Shown here piece by piece: positions 9,470 to 18,254 of a stretch of DNA of 62,777 bases. Below the pieces are notes generated by a model. That model made no database searches. It was not told where the DNA came from and was given only the letters and a program-made list of their open reading frames with translations. Made by a program: the position numbers and the translations under genes. Location of the stretch: positions 1 to 62,777 of the forward strand of contig JAFTFA010000221.1 of NCBI GenBank assembly GCA_017449785.1. Direction: 5' to 3'. This stretch comes from Muribaculaceae bacterium (GTDB lineage: Bacteria > Bacteroidota > Bacteroidia > Bacteroidales > Muribaculaceae). Every line of letters starts with the position of its first letter. Position 1 is the stretch's first letter.

Positions 9470-11854
9470 TCACTGCTTGAGCAGCAGGTTGATGAGTGCC
9501 GTCACGTCGCTGATGTTGACCAAGCCGTCGCCGTTCACGTCGGCATTGGCAAGGACAATGGCGTCGCCGTTGCCATTGAGCAGGTAGTTGATCAGCTTGG
9601 TGACGTCGCTGATGTTGATGATCTTGTCACCGTTGATGTCGCCCACGAGCACCTCGGGCTCCTCGGGGAAGACGATGGTGTGGAACGAGGTGCCCTTGAT
9701 CTTGATCTGCTCGCCCGCGCTGTAATAATAGGCGTTGGCAAAGTATTTCCAGCCGTTGATCACGTTGTCAAAGTCGGCCTGCACGTCGCGGGTCTCGCCG
9801 GGCTCGAGCACGATGGGGATGTTCACCGCCTGCACGTTGGTGCCAGAGTTGCCCGCCGTGTGCTTGTAGAGCTTGAACGACAGGTCGTTGTCATAGCGCT
9901 CGGTGCCATTGTTGGTCACGGTGAGGACCATGCTGAACTTGTCGCTGGTGACAATCCTGTTCTCGGCATCGGTGACGTTGAGCACCTGCAGGCTGCCGCC
10001 CATCGAGGCCGCGGGCATCTCGTCGATGGTCACGTGGCGCGTGGCGATGGCACTGCCGCCCTCCTCGTCCCAGGTCCACGTGAGCTTGTAGTCGCCCGCT
10101 GCCGACGGCATGAAGCGGAACGGGATGTCGCCCGTCTCGCCCTTGCCGATGCCGACGTGGGCCGCCGAGATAAACGTCGTGTCGTTGGCATACAGGTAGA
10201 GCAGGTTGTTGCAGGCCTCGCCGTTGTTGGTCATGTTCACGGTGATGTCGATGGGACGGCCGTTCTGCATCCTGCCGGCCATGGTGATGTCGTTGATGGT
10301 GTAGTCGCGCTCGGCCGCCGTGCCATAGCCCTTGAGCTGGCAGGTGTTGCCGTTGATGACCACCTCGATGTAGTTCTTGTCGGCACCGATGCAGGGACGC
10401 CAGTTGCCGGCACTGTACTCGCTGCAGATGGGCAAGATGCGGTAGGTGCCGCTCGTGATGCCGCTGCCGAAGCTCACAATCTTCTCGCTCAAGGTCACGT
10501 AGTAGCCCGGCCGCAGCGACGTGTGGTAGGTCTCATAGATCACCCCCTTCAACGTCTCGCCCTGGTACAGGCCCCAGCCGTAGCTCACCGCCATCACCTG
10601 GGACGTGTAGTTGCGGAAACGGCCCGTCAATGTGGCCTTGAAGTTGTAGTTACTGCCGCTGCGGGTCACCGTGGTGCTGCTGTTGAGGGCGACGTCGGTC
10701 GAGGTGAGGTCGCTCACGCTGCTGCCGTCGCTGCCCGGCTCGATGCCGATGAGGGCCGCTTGATTCAGGATGTAGCCATAGGTGCCGCTGGCGCTGCCGG
10801 TGCCCTGGATGTCGGGGTTGAGCACATTGAGCAGGAAGTAGCCGTTGCTCTGACCGTTCCAACCCCAGTTGAAGTGGTACAGACCCTCGCCGTCATAGCC
10901 GTCGCACACAAAGGCGTGACCCCCCGTCAGCTTGCTGCCGCTGTAGATGACAGGACGGCCTGCCGCCAGCTCGCTGTAGAGGATGTCGGCCCACTGCTGG
11001 CTGCTGTAGTTCTCGCGGTTGATGGCGTGGGCACTGGGCTTGTAGTCAAAGTAGGCCGAAATCTTGGCCGGGATGCTGGCCGTGGTGGCCCCCGACGAAG
11101 TCTTCTTGAAGTCCATCTCGACTGATTGGGCGCAATAGAGCGTCAATGTGGCGGCAGCGAGGGCGGCTGCGCTCGTCGTGTCGCTGGTCAGGTAGGTGTC
11201 CTGCATGTCATCCCAGTTGAAGTCCACGGGAGGCAGCTCGGGCATGTAGAAGCTCAGCGTGGTCGAGGTATAGGCTGGAATGGCCCTGGTGGGTCGGGCA
11301 GGCCACTTGTGGTAGTACATCACCTGGGCCATCGCCGTGGCGACACAGCCCGCGGCGGCATGCTTGCCGTCGGGACGGATGGGCAGCAGGATGTTGTAAG
11401 GATTGTTCTGGGACCACGTGCTCGTGAGCAACGGCGCGATGGCTTGGCCCGACGAGGTGAGCCGGGCGGGCTTGTCACCGCGGCCCAGTGCCTCGATCTG
11501 GGCACTGTAGCCCTCGAGCAGGGCCTGCATGGCCTCGGGCATGTCGCGGCTGTCGAGGCTGCCCTTGTCGCTGTAGCCCAGCACGGCAGGAGCGCGGTCG
11601 TCGCCGGCCACGATGACAAAGCCGCCGCCCGTCGTGTTGTTAAACACATAGTAGGCCGCCTTGCCGCTGCCCGTGGCAGCACCCAGCATCGGAGCCTTGT
11701 GGGTCATCTTGAGCCCGGTGGATGACTTGGCATGACCGGCCATGAAGCGGGACGCGATGGCCAGTGCCTGGTTCTCATTGATGGATTCGGCCCATGCAGC
11801 GGTAGTCGCCACAGCCAGGCTCAACAATAAAAGGAGAGTCTTGATTTTTCCCAT
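9470..11854 (-). CDS. C10 family (streptopain-like) cysteine peptidase with dockerin
   Basis: The 794-residue preproprotein has a signal peptide (1-22), an N-terminal Spi-type inhibitory propeptide (about 23-135) and a C10 catalytic domain (about 136-375). The nucleophile is Cys170 in AAAGCVATAMAQ and the catalytic His is His313 in GGHAFVCDGY, followed by FNWGWNG. Residues about 390-730 look like beta-sandwich modules. The end is a dockerin pair: GDINGDKIINISDV and DVNGDGLVNISDV. The enzyme is expected to be a secreted protease matured by removal of the propeptide. It has its own promoter at 11902-11933. Its 3' end and flank are nearly identical to those of the CotH gene at 7100. Confidence 0.92.
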   Translation of the reverse strand: MGKIKTLLLLLSLAVATTAAWAESINENQALAIASRFMAGHAKSSTGLKMTHKAPMLGAATGSGKAAYYVFNNTTGGGFVIVAGDDRAPAVLGYSDKGSLDSRDMPEAMQALLEGYSAQIEALGRGDKPARLTSSGQAIAPLLTSTWSQNNPYNILLPIRPDGKHAAAGCVATAMAQVMYYHKWPARPTRAIPAYTSTTLSFYMPELPPVDFNWDDMQDTYLTSDTTSAAALAAATLTLYCAQSVEMDFKKTSSGATTASIPAKISAYFDYKPSAHAINRENYSSQQWADILYSELAAGRPVIYSGSKLTGGHAFVCDGYDGEGLYHFNWGWNGQSNGYFLLNVLNPDIQGTGSASGTYGYILNQAALIGIEPGSDGSSVSDLTSTDVALNSSTTVTRSGSNYNFKATLTGRFRNYTSQVMAVSYGWGLYQGETLKGVIYETYHTSLRPGYYVTLSEKIVSFGSGITSGTYRILPICSEYSAGNWRPCIGADKNYIEVVINGNTCQLKGYGTAAERDYTINDITMAGRMQNGRPIDITVNMTNNGEACNNLLYLYANDTTFISAAHVGIGKGETGDIPFRFMPSAAGDYKLTWTWDEEGGSAIATRHVTIDEMPAASMGGSLQVLNVTDAENRIVTSDKFSMVLTVTNNGTERYDNDLSFKLYKHTAGNSGTNVQAVNIPIVLEPGETRDVQADFDNVINGWKYFANAYYYSAGEQIKIKGTSFHTIVFPEEPEVLVGDINGDKIINISDVTKLINYLLNGNGDAIVLANADVNGDGLVNISDVTALINLLLKQ

Positions 11855-11901
11855 AGAGGTAGTAAAGATGCTTTAAAAAGGTGAATAATACAATATTGTT
11901 G

Positions 11902-11933
11902 CAAAGTTACGCCATTTTTTTGAAAAAAACAAA
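11902..11933 (-). promoter_or_regulatory. Promoter of the C10 peptidase gene
   Basis: On the minus strand TTTG (11933-11930) and TAACTTTG (11909-11902) are exactly 20 bases apart, a full consensus match. The predicted leader is about 40 bases. Confidence 0.75.
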
Positions 11934-11998
11934 AAGGGTAAAATCATGGCGGTCCTTCTCTGTAAAATCGGGCTACTGGCTGGCATGGGCAGGGCAAC

Positions 11999-12409
11999 TC
12001 ACGGGCGGGAGAGCAACAGCAGCGTGCGGGCGCGGTGCAGGCGCCATGCCGTGCCATAGATGCTGTCCTCGTCGCCATAGAGCGACATGAGCGTGTAGTT
12101 GGCCAGGGCGGTGACGATGGCGTTCTTGAGGTCGCTGGCCAGTGAGAGCAGCGGGCGCTTCTCGACGACGATGCCCAGCACGATGTTCTGGCTGTCGAGA
12201 TTGAAATTGATGTTCTGGCTCATGATGTAGCCGCTCATGCGGGCCAACAGATCGTCCAGGCCCTCGCGCACGCGGCGGTCCACGATGGGTTCATTATTGC
12301 GGTTCACGCCCCAGGCGGTGGCGTTGTCGGCGGGGTGCCAAACCCCCTCGGTGTAGATGGCTTGCTGGATGTCATCCAGGTCGATGACGATGTCGATGCG
12401 GTATTTCAT
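11999..12409 (-). CDS. Hypothetical protein, 136 residues
   Basis: I do not recognise this protein. It is soluble, has no signal peptide, begins MKYRIDIVIDLDDIQQAIY, and mixes predicted strands with a helix near residues 85-110. It lies 61 bases downstream of the 158-residue gene on the same strand, so the two are probably cotranscribed. An A-rich leader with a 30-nt sequence shared with the ispF leader directly precedes the start. Two small unknown genes of this kind followed by a polypurine-rich gap recall remnants of Bacteroidota mobile elements, but nothing here proves it. Confidence 0.6.
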   Translation of the reverse strand: MKYRIDIVIDLDDIQQAIYTEGVWHPADNATAWGVNRNNEPIVDRRVREGLDDLLARMSGYIMSQNINFNLDSQNIVLGIVVEKRPLLSLASDLKNAIVTALANYTLMSLYGDEDSIYGTAWRLHRARTLLLLSRP

Positions 12410-12422
12410 GATGAGATAATAG

Positions 12423-12452
12423 TTTTTAGTTTTAAGTTTTAAGTTGTTAGTT
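12423..12452 (-). repeat. A-rich leader repeat shared with 50805-50834
   Basis: On the minus strand these 30 bases, built from AACTTAAAACT units, are identical to plus-strand 50805-50834. Both copies sit within about 45 bases upstream of a start codon (the 136-residue gene here, ispF there). Confidence 0.7.
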
Positions 12453-12470
12453 GTAAGTTTTTAGTTGGGG

Positions 12471-12947
12471 CTAGCGCAGGGCGCGGGTGCGGGCCTTGGT
12501 GCAGATCTTGGTCAAGGCGGTGGCCGGCGAGATGAAGAAGCGCGATGCGCGGCAGTGCTCCAGCACGTGGTCGATGGCGCGCTCCACGCTCATGCCCGTG
12601 GTCATGAGTTGGCGGACGTGGTCGGTGATTTCATACCACATCTTGCGGCGCAGGCCTGACTCGGCCAGCCCGATCTGTTCCTCGGTGCGGTAGGAGCGTG
12701 CCCCGTTCCCCCTTTTCTCCTCATCAGCCAGCAGGTGGCACACGCAGCGGTAGGCACGTTCGTGGTTCACGTGGTAGTGGGGATGGCCGTTGGCGATGGT
12801 AAACTTGGCTGCTGCGCGGCGGGCCTTGCTCTCGGTCATGCCCTGTTGCAGCATGGCGTCGAGCGTGGGATGATACAGCGCCAGGAATTCCTTGTCGCGC
12901 TGCTCGCACAGTTCCCTGTGCATGATGATGGTTTTCATGTCCTTCAT
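12471..12947 (-). CDS. Hypothetical protein, 158 residues
   Basis: I do not recognise this protein. It is basic (C-terminus KICTKARTRALR), mostly helical and has no signal peptide. Histidines cluster at NGHPHYHVNHERAY (about residues 53-66), and Cys residues are at 14, 68, 70 and 132. The gene has a good promoter at 12994-13024 and stops with TAG, one of four TAG stops in the window. It probably forms an operon with the 136-residue gene. A DNA-binding or phage-type accessory role is possible but unsupported. Confidence 0.6.
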   Translation of the reverse strand: MKDMKTIIMHRELCEQRDKEFLALYHPTLDAMLQQGMTESKARRAAAKFTIANGHPHYHVNHERAYRCVCHLLADEEKRGNGARSYRTEEQIGLAESGLRRKMWYEITDHVRQLMTTGMSVERAIDHVLEHCRASRFFISPATALTKICTKARTRALR

Positions 12948-12993
12948 GGTGAAAAATGGTGTTTTAAATGGTGAATAAAACTTTTTGACGTTG

Positions 12994-13024
12994 CAAAATT
13001 ACAACATTGTTGGTGATTTGTCAA
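12994..13024 (-). promoter_or_regulatory. Promoter of the two-gene hypothetical operon
   Basis: On the minus strand TTG (13024-13022) and TAATTTTG (13001-12994) are 20 bases apart, matching the Bacteroidota consensus. The leader to the start at 12947 is about 40 bases. Confidence 0.6.
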
Positions 13025-13065
13025 GTTTTTTCAAGAAAAAATTTCATTACTGATCTTTTAGCTTC

Positions 13066-13118
13066 ATTTCTCGAGCGGAGCTCGATCAAAGGTTCCAGCA
13101 GCCAATGATGATGACACA
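13066..13118. repeat. Hairpin-bearing repeat shared with 24695-24744
   Basis: About 50 bases match 24695-24744 with a few substitutions and one 3-nt indel. The start of each copy is a small hairpin with stem TCGAGC/GCTCGA around a 3-nt loop (GGA here, GAA there), followed by TCAAAGGT-CCAG and CCAATGATGACACA. Confidence 0.7.
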
Positions 13119-13408
13119 CCCGCCATGATTAGGATGCGTTTTTTGCTTTTTACCGGATAGTGATAATATCGTTTCACGATTTATCAACAGCAACAACTCC
13201 CCAGCCACGCGCGCACGCGCGTTGTTGGTGTTATTTTTCTTAGTTTTCTTTTTTTCTTCTATAAAGGGGGTGTGGGGGAAAAGTCTTCTTTTTTCTTTAC
13301 CTTCTTTTTAGGGTTTTAGTTGGGTTTTTAATTGGTTTTTTACCATTTATTCCGGCGGGGGAGTGCAATGAGGCATTGATCGAGACCCCCTGGCGGGGCT
13401 GATCCGGG
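13119..13408. other. Gene-free gap with an alternating CG palindrome and polypurine tracts
   Basis: No gene is visible. At 13207-13222 there is a perfect palindromic run ACGCGCG-CA-CGCGCGT of alternating purine and pyrimidine. Around 13230-13340 long T-rich tracts surround a purine run containing GGGGGTGTGGGGG. Such low-complexity flanks are common near mobile DNA in Bacteroidota, but no integrase or transposase is present. Confidence 0.5.
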
Positions 13409-14305
13409 TCAGGATTGCTGGAATTGGGTGGGCGTGAGGCCCGTCATGCGCTTGAAGAACTTGGTGAAAAACGACGAGTTGGGGAAATTCATGTCCTCGG
13501 CGATGAGTGCGATGGACTTGCCGCTGTGCTTGAGGTCGATCTTGATGCGGGTGACCAGGGCATCGTCGATCCACTGCTTGGCACTCTTGCCGCTCACCTG
13601 GCGGATGATGGTGCTCAGGTAGCGCGGCGTCAGGCACAGCTGCGAGGCATAGAAGTCGATGGTGTGGTGCTCGGGCGCATAGCGGGTGACCAGTTGGATG
13701 AAGTCGGTGAATAGCCGTTGCTCGCGCGACTGGCTGTGCTCGATGGTCTGCTCGTGCTGGCTCCACAGGTGGTCGATATACCACAGCAGGGCACTCACCA
13801 GGTGCAGCGTCACCACATTGCTGTGGCCCGGCCGCACGATGTGGTCGTGCAGCGTCTTGTGCAGCTCGTCGTAGTAGCTCATGTCGTCCACGCCGAGGCG
13901 CAGGTGGAAGTCGCGCAGGTGGCCGTCCAGTGCCCTGGGAATGCGGTTGCCGATGGCCAGCTGGAACAGCTCGTCGCTCAACGAGAAGCCGATGGCCTTG
14001 ACGTCGCTCGACGCCTCGTGATACTCGATGATGCCGTTGGTGCCCAGGAACACCAGGTCGCCCGCCTGGATGTCGTGCTCGATCATGTTGAGGGTGACGC
14101 GGGCCCACCCCTTCCAGATCAGCAACAGGCGCATCTCGGGCAGGATGGTGGATGTGCCCGCGAACTGCATCCTGACAATGTTAATGTCGATGTTGCGGAC
14201 CACGGCCAGGTTCTGGGTGATGTAGTTGCCCACGGCGAGTTCGTCGCTGTGGTTATCGATGAGTTCCTTGAGCTGGGTGAGGTTGAGTTGTTGCAGTTCT
14301 GCCAT
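13409..14305 (-). CDS. AraC family transcriptional regulator
   Basis: The 298-residue protein has an N-terminal cupin-like sensor region (about 30-190) and a C-terminal AraC double helix-turn-helix (about 200-298, ending MTGLTPTQFQQS with the usual second-helix pattern SSFFTKFFKRMTG). The frame is open upstream to 14392, but MAELQQLNLTQ at 14305 is the first start after a TATCTTTA -7-like box. It is divergent from the exporter operon beginning at 14475, with about 170 bases between, so it is the natural candidate for its local regulator. The inducer is unknown. Confidence 0.9.
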   Translation of the reverse strand: MAELQQLNLTQLKELIDNHSDELAVGNYITQNLAVVRNIDINIVRMQFAGTSTILPEMRLLLIWKGWARVTLNMIEHDIQAGDLVFLGTNGIIEYHEASSDVKAIGFSLSDELFQLAIGNRIPRALDGHLRDFHLRLGVDDMSYYDELHKTLHDHIVRPGHSNVVTLHLVSALLWYIDHLWSQHEQTIEHSQSREQRLFTDFIQLVTRYAPEHHTIDFYASQLCLTPRYLSTIIRQVSGKSAKQWIDDALVTRIKIDLKHSGKSIALIAEDMNFPNSSFFTKFFKRMTGLTPTQFQQS

Positions 14306-14434
14306 GATGATTACCGAAATTTTGGACGTAAAGATAGCCAGAAAAAACCCAAAAACCCAATAAAAACCCCTTTTGTTGTACAAAAAGGCCATTTTTCTCT
14401 TGTTTTGGATAGTTTAGAATAGAATATTGGTGAC

Positions 14435-14442
14435 TACCTTTG
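14435..14442 (+). promoter_or_regulatory. -7 box of the first exporter operon
   Basis: TACCTTTG is an exact -7 element 32 bases upstream of the TolC start. No convincing -33 element sits at the usual spacing, as expected if the divergent AraC protein activates this promoter. Confidence 0.55.
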
Positions 14443-14474
14443 CATCGACAATCAAAATGTGACAGATATATAAT

Positions 14475-15749
14475 ATGATGAACAGGATTTATACCATCAT
14501 GATGGCAATAGGCCTCATCGCCCTCGCCTCCCGGGCCCAGACTCTGGAGGAGTGCCAGCGTGCCGCCGAGCGCAACTATCCGCTCATTGCCCAGCATGAC
14601 CTCATTGCCCGCACGACCGACCTCACCGTGTCCAATATACAGAAGGGGTGGCTCCCCCAGGTGACCGCGACGGCCCAGGCGACCTACCAGAGCGCCGTCA
14701 CCTCGTGGCCCGACGAGATGCAGTCGCTGATGCGGCAGATGGGCACCGAGATGAAGGGCCTGGCCCGCGACCAGTACCGCGTGGGGCTGGACGTGCAGCA
14801 GACGGTCTATGACGGCGGCACCATCGGTGCCCAGCGCGAGGTCGCGCGCCGCCAGGGCGACGTGCAGCAGGCCCAGCTCGACGTGGACCTGTATGGCGTG
14901 CGCCGCCGGGTCAACGAGATGTACTTTGCCCTGTTGCTGCTCGACGATCAGCTCAGGCTCAACAGCGACCTGCAAGAGCAGCTTGCCGCCAGCGAGAAGA
15001 AGCTCACCTCGATGGTCAAGCACGGCACGGCCGCCCAGTGTGACCTGAACAACGTCACGGCCGAGCGGCTGAACGTCGTCCAGCAGCAGACCACCCTCGA
15101 GTCACAGCACGAGGTGTTGAGGGCGATGCTGTCCACCTTCTGCGGCCTGGAGGTGACGGCACCCAGCAAGCCCCGGGTGCCCCAGACGGGCCAGGGCAAC
15201 AACCGTCCCGAGCTGCGCCTCATCGACACGCAGCTCAGCCTGGCCGATGCCCAGGAGCGTGCCCTCGATGCCGCCCTGTTGCCCCGCTTGGGCGTGTTCG
15301 CCCAGGGCTACTACGGCTATCCGGGCTACAACATGTTCAAGGACATGATGGGCCACGAGTGGTCATGGAACGGCATGGTGGGTGCCCGCCTGACGTGGAA
15401 CATCGGCGCCCTGTACACCCGCAAGAACGACAAGGCCAAGCTCCAGTTGCAGCGCGAGACGGCCCAGCGCCAGCGCGAGACCTTCCTGCTCAACAACCGC
15501 CTGGACCGGATGCAGCAGGATGCAGCCATCGACCGCTACCGCCGCCTCATGGCCCAGGATGACAAGATCATCGCCCTGCGCCAGCAGGTGCGCAAGGCCG
15601 CCGAGTCCAAGCTCTCCCACGGCATCATCGACGTCAACGACCTGCTGCGCGACATCAACAGCGAGAATGCCGCCCGCGTGCAGCAGTCCATCCACGAGAT
15701 CGAGATGCTCAAGGGCATGTATGACCTGCAGTATATCACCAACGACTAA
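14475..15749 (+). CDS. TolC family outer membrane efflux protein
   Basis: The 424-residue protein has a signal peptide ending near SRAQ (residues 1-22) and the TolC/OEP architecture of two repeated long-coil segments, with the typical opening TLEECQRAAERNYPLI. It forms the outer membrane channel of the exporter encoded by the next four genes. It is first in a tight operon; the adaptor starts 18 bases after its stop. The start could also be 14478 (ATGATG). Confidence 0.92.
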   Translation: MMNRIYTIMMAIGLIALASRAQTLEECQRAAERNYPLIAQHDLIARTTDLTVSNIQKGWLPQVTATAQATYQSAVTSWPDEMQSLMRQMGTEMKGLARDQYRVGLDVQQTVYDGGTIGAQREVARRQGDVQQAQLDVDLYGVRRRVNEMYFALLLLDDQLRLNSDLQEQLAASEKKLTSMVKHGTAAQCDLNNVTAERLNVVQQQTTLESQHEVLRAMLSTFCGLEVTAPSKPRVPQTGQGNNRPELRLIDTQLSLADAQERALDAALLPRLGVFAQGYYGYPGYNMFKDMMGHEWSWNGMVGARLTWNIGALYTRKNDKAKLQLQRETAQRQRETFLLNNRLDRMQQDAAIDRYRRLMAQDDKIIALRQQVRKAAESKLSHGIIDVNDLLRDINSENAARVQQSIHEIEMLKGMYDLQYITND

Positions 15750-15767
15750 CCAACAATCCACAAGACG

Positions 15768-16748
15768 ATGAAACAGATATTCATGATGGCAAGCGTGGCG
15801 GCACTCGTGTTGCTGACCGCTTGCGGCAAGAAGGAGAAGGCGTTTGACGCCACGGGAACGTTCGAGGCCACCGAGGTCACCATCTCGGCCAAGGCCACCG
15901 GCGAGCTGAAGGCATTTGACATCACCGAGGGGCAGACCGTCGAGGCTGGTGCCCAGGTGGGTCGCATCGACACCTACCAGCTGTCGTTGCAGAAACAGCA
16001 GCTCGAGACCCAGCGCGGCCAGCTGGCTGCCAGCAAGCGCCAGCTGTCATCCAGCCGCTCGGCCACCAGCAGCCAGCAGCTCGACCTGAACAAGCAGCTG
16101 TCATCCATCCAGCAGCAGATTGCCAATGCCCAGCGCGAGCGCCAGCGCTATGCCGAGCTCGTCAAGGACGGTGCCGTGCCCCGCAAGCAGCTCGACGACA
16201 TCGACAACCAGATCAAGGTGCTCAAGCGCCAGCTCGAGGCCACGCGCGACCAGATAGGCAGCAACAATGCCGCCCTGGCCGACCAAGCCAGGGGCCTGGG
16301 TGCCCAGATGGACGGCATCGACGCCCAGATGGCGGGTATCGACGCCCAGCAGCGCCAACTCGATGACCAGATTGCCAATGCCGACATCGTGGCCCCTTTC
16401 AAGGGCACGGTGCTGGAGAAATATGTCGAGCAGGGCGAATTTGTGTCCACGGGCAAGCCGTTGTTCAAGATGGCCGACGTGGAGCAGATGTTCATCCGCG
16501 CCTATGTCACCTCGGCCCAGTTGCAGCACATCAAGGTGGGCCAGCAATGCAAGGTGTTTGCCGACTATGGCGACGGGCACAAGAAGGAATATGCCGGCAC
16601 GGTGACCTGGATTTCCAGCCGCTCGGAGTTCACGCCCAAGACCATCCTGACCGATGACGAGCGTGCCGACCTGGTCTATGCCGTCAAGATCGCCGTCAAG
16701 AACGACGGCTATGTCAAGATAGGCATGTACGGTGAAGTGAAGTTTTAA
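15768..16748 (+). CDS. HlyD/YbhG-like periplasmic adaptor lipoprotein
   Basis: The 326-residue protein starts with a lipoprotein signal (lipobox LTAC, Cys19). A biotinyl-lipoyl half domain (about 40-70), a long coiled-coil hairpin rich in Gln (about 70-205), a second lipoyl half (FKGTVLEKYVEQGEFV) and a beta-barrel domain follow. This is the membrane fusion protein order that links an inner membrane ABC exporter to TolC. It is third-party-free in its operon: TolC upstream and the ATPase 25 bases downstream. Like E. coli YbhG, it probably serves an ABC-2 drug or lipid exporter; the substrate is not visible. Confidence 0.92.
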   Translation: MKQIFMMASVAALVLLTACGKKEKAFDATGTFEATEVTISAKATGELKAFDITEGQTVEAGAQVGRIDTYQLSLQKQQLETQRGQLAASKRQLSSSRSATSSQQLDLNKQLSSIQQQIANAQRERQRYAELVKDGAVPRKQLDDIDNQIKVLKRQLEATRDQIGSNNAALADQARGLGAQMDGIDAQMAGIDAQQRQLDDQIANADIVAPFKGTVLEKYVEQGEFVSTGKPLFKMADVEQMFIRAYVTSAQLQHIKVGQQCKVFADYGDGHKKEYAGTVTWISSRSEFTPKTILTDDERADLVYAVKIAVKNDGYVKIGMYGEVKF

Positions 16749-16773
16749 CCCTCTATCCAATCAATGACCGGCA

Positions 16774-18234
16774 ATGAACGCGATTGAGGTAAACCATGTG
16801 TCCAAGAGCTACGGCAAGGCCAAGGCACTCGACGACGTGTCCTTCACCGTGGGCAAGGGTGAGGTCTTCGGCCTCATCGGGCCCGACGGCGCAGGCAAGA
16901 CGTCGCTCTACCGCATCCTGTGCACCCTGTTGCTGCCCCAGGCGGGGACGGTGACGGTCGATGGATGTGACGTGGTGTCGCAGATGGCCGACATCCGCCG
17001 CAGGGTGGGCTATATGCCGGGCCGCTTCTCGCTCTATGAGGACCTGACGGTCGAGGAGAACCTGCACTTTTTCGCCAAGTTGTTCGGCACGACGGTCGAG
17101 GCGGGCTATGACAGCATCAAGGCCATTTACAGCCAGATCGAGCGCTTCAAGGACCGCAAGGCCGGAGCCCTGTCGGGCGGCATGAAGCAGAAACTCGCCC
17201 TCTCGTGTGCCCTGGTGCACCAGCCCAGCGTGCTCTTCCTCGACGAGCCGACGACGGGTGTCGATCCCGTGTCGCGCAAGGAGTTCTGGGACATGCTGGC
17301 CGGCCTCAAGCAGCGCGACATCACCATCGTGGCCTCGACGCCCTATCTGGACGAGGTGCGCCGCTGCGAGCGCGTGGCCTTCCTTGACCAAGGCCAGGTG
17401 CGCGGCATCGTCACGCCCGACGAGATATTGACCCGCTTTGCCGACATCTTCAATCCGCCGGGCATCGAGCATACCCAGGCCGTTGTGGACCATGACGAGA
17501 ACGTCATCGAAGTGGAGCATCTGGTCAAGGCCTTCGGCTCGTTTCATGCGGTTGACGACATCAGTTTCACCGTCAAGCGGGGCGAGATCTTCGGCTTCCT
17601 GGGTGCCAACGGCGCTGGCAAGACCACGGCGATGCACATGTTGACGGGCCTCAACCAGCCCACCAGCGGCACGGGCCGCGTGGTGGGCTATGACATCCGC
17701 ACCGAGCACGAACAGATCAAGCGGCACATCGGCTACATGAGCCAGCGGTTCTCGCTCTATGAGGACCTGACCGTGGCCGAGAATATCCGCCTGTTTGCCG
17801 GCATCTATGGCATGGCCGATGCCGAAATCGCCCGCAAGACCGACCAGCTGCTCGCCCGCCTGGAGTTTGCCGACCACAAGGATACCCTCGTGGCCTCGCT
17901 GCCCCTGGGCTGGAAGCAGAAGTTGGCCTTCTCGGTGTCGATCTTCCACGAGCCGGGCGTGGTGTTCCTCGACGAGCCCACGGGCGGCGTGGATCCGGCC
18001 ACGCGGCGGCAGTTCTGGGAGTTGATCTATGACGCGGCGGGGCGGGGCATCACCGTGTTTGTCACGACCCACTACATGGACGAGGCCGAGTACTGTGACC
18101 GCATCTCGATCATGGTCGATGGCAAGATCAAGGCCATGGGCACCCCCGATGAGTTGAAACAGAAGTATAACCAGCCCGATATGGACCACGTGTTCACCTA
18201 TCTGGCACGCCAAGCGACCCGCAGCAGCGATTAA
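16774..18234 (+). CDS. ABC transporter ATPase with two nucleotide-binding domains (YbhF-like)
   Basis: The 486-residue protein fuses two ABC ATPase domains. The first has Walker A GPDGAGKTS (36-44), signature LSGGMKQ (about 132) and Walker B VLFLDEPTTGVD. The second starts at about 245, with Walker A GANGAGKTT (about 276) and VVFLDEPTGGVD, but its signature is LPLGWKQ rather than LSGGQ. Such double ATPases (YbhF type) pair with two ABC-2 permeases, which are the next two genes. It is the only exporter ATPase in the window and might also serve the ATPase-less operon at 24942-29926. Confidence 0.93.
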   Translation: MNAIEVNHVSKSYGKAKALDDVSFTVGKGEVFGLIGPDGAGKTSLYRILCTLLLPQAGTVTVDGCDVVSQMADIRRRVGYMPGRFSLYEDLTVEENLHFFAKLFGTTVEAGYDSIKAIYSQIERFKDRKAGALSGGMKQKLALSCALVHQPSVLFLDEPTTGVDPVSRKEFWDMLAGLKQRDITIVASTPYLDEVRRCERVAFLDQGQVRGIVTPDEILTRFADIFNPPGIEHTQAVVDHDENVIEVEHLVKAFGSFHAVDDISFTVKRGEIFGFLGANGAGKTTAMHMLTGLNQPTSGTGRVVGYDIRTEHEQIKRHIGYMSQRFSLYEDLTVAENIRLFAGIYGMADAEIARKTDQLLARLEFADHKDTLVASLPLGWKQKLAFSVSIFHEPGVVFLDEPTGGVDPATRRQFWELIYDAAGRGITVFVTTHYMDEAEYCDRISIMVDGKIKAMGTPDELKQKYNQPDMDHVFTYLARQATRSSD

Positions 18235-18254
18235 CCCCCGGCATCATCACAACC

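Noticed and set aside
12410-12470. CRISPR-like array from repeated AACTTAAAACT units
   Set aside because: Units are short, without spacers of constant length, and no cas gene is nearby.
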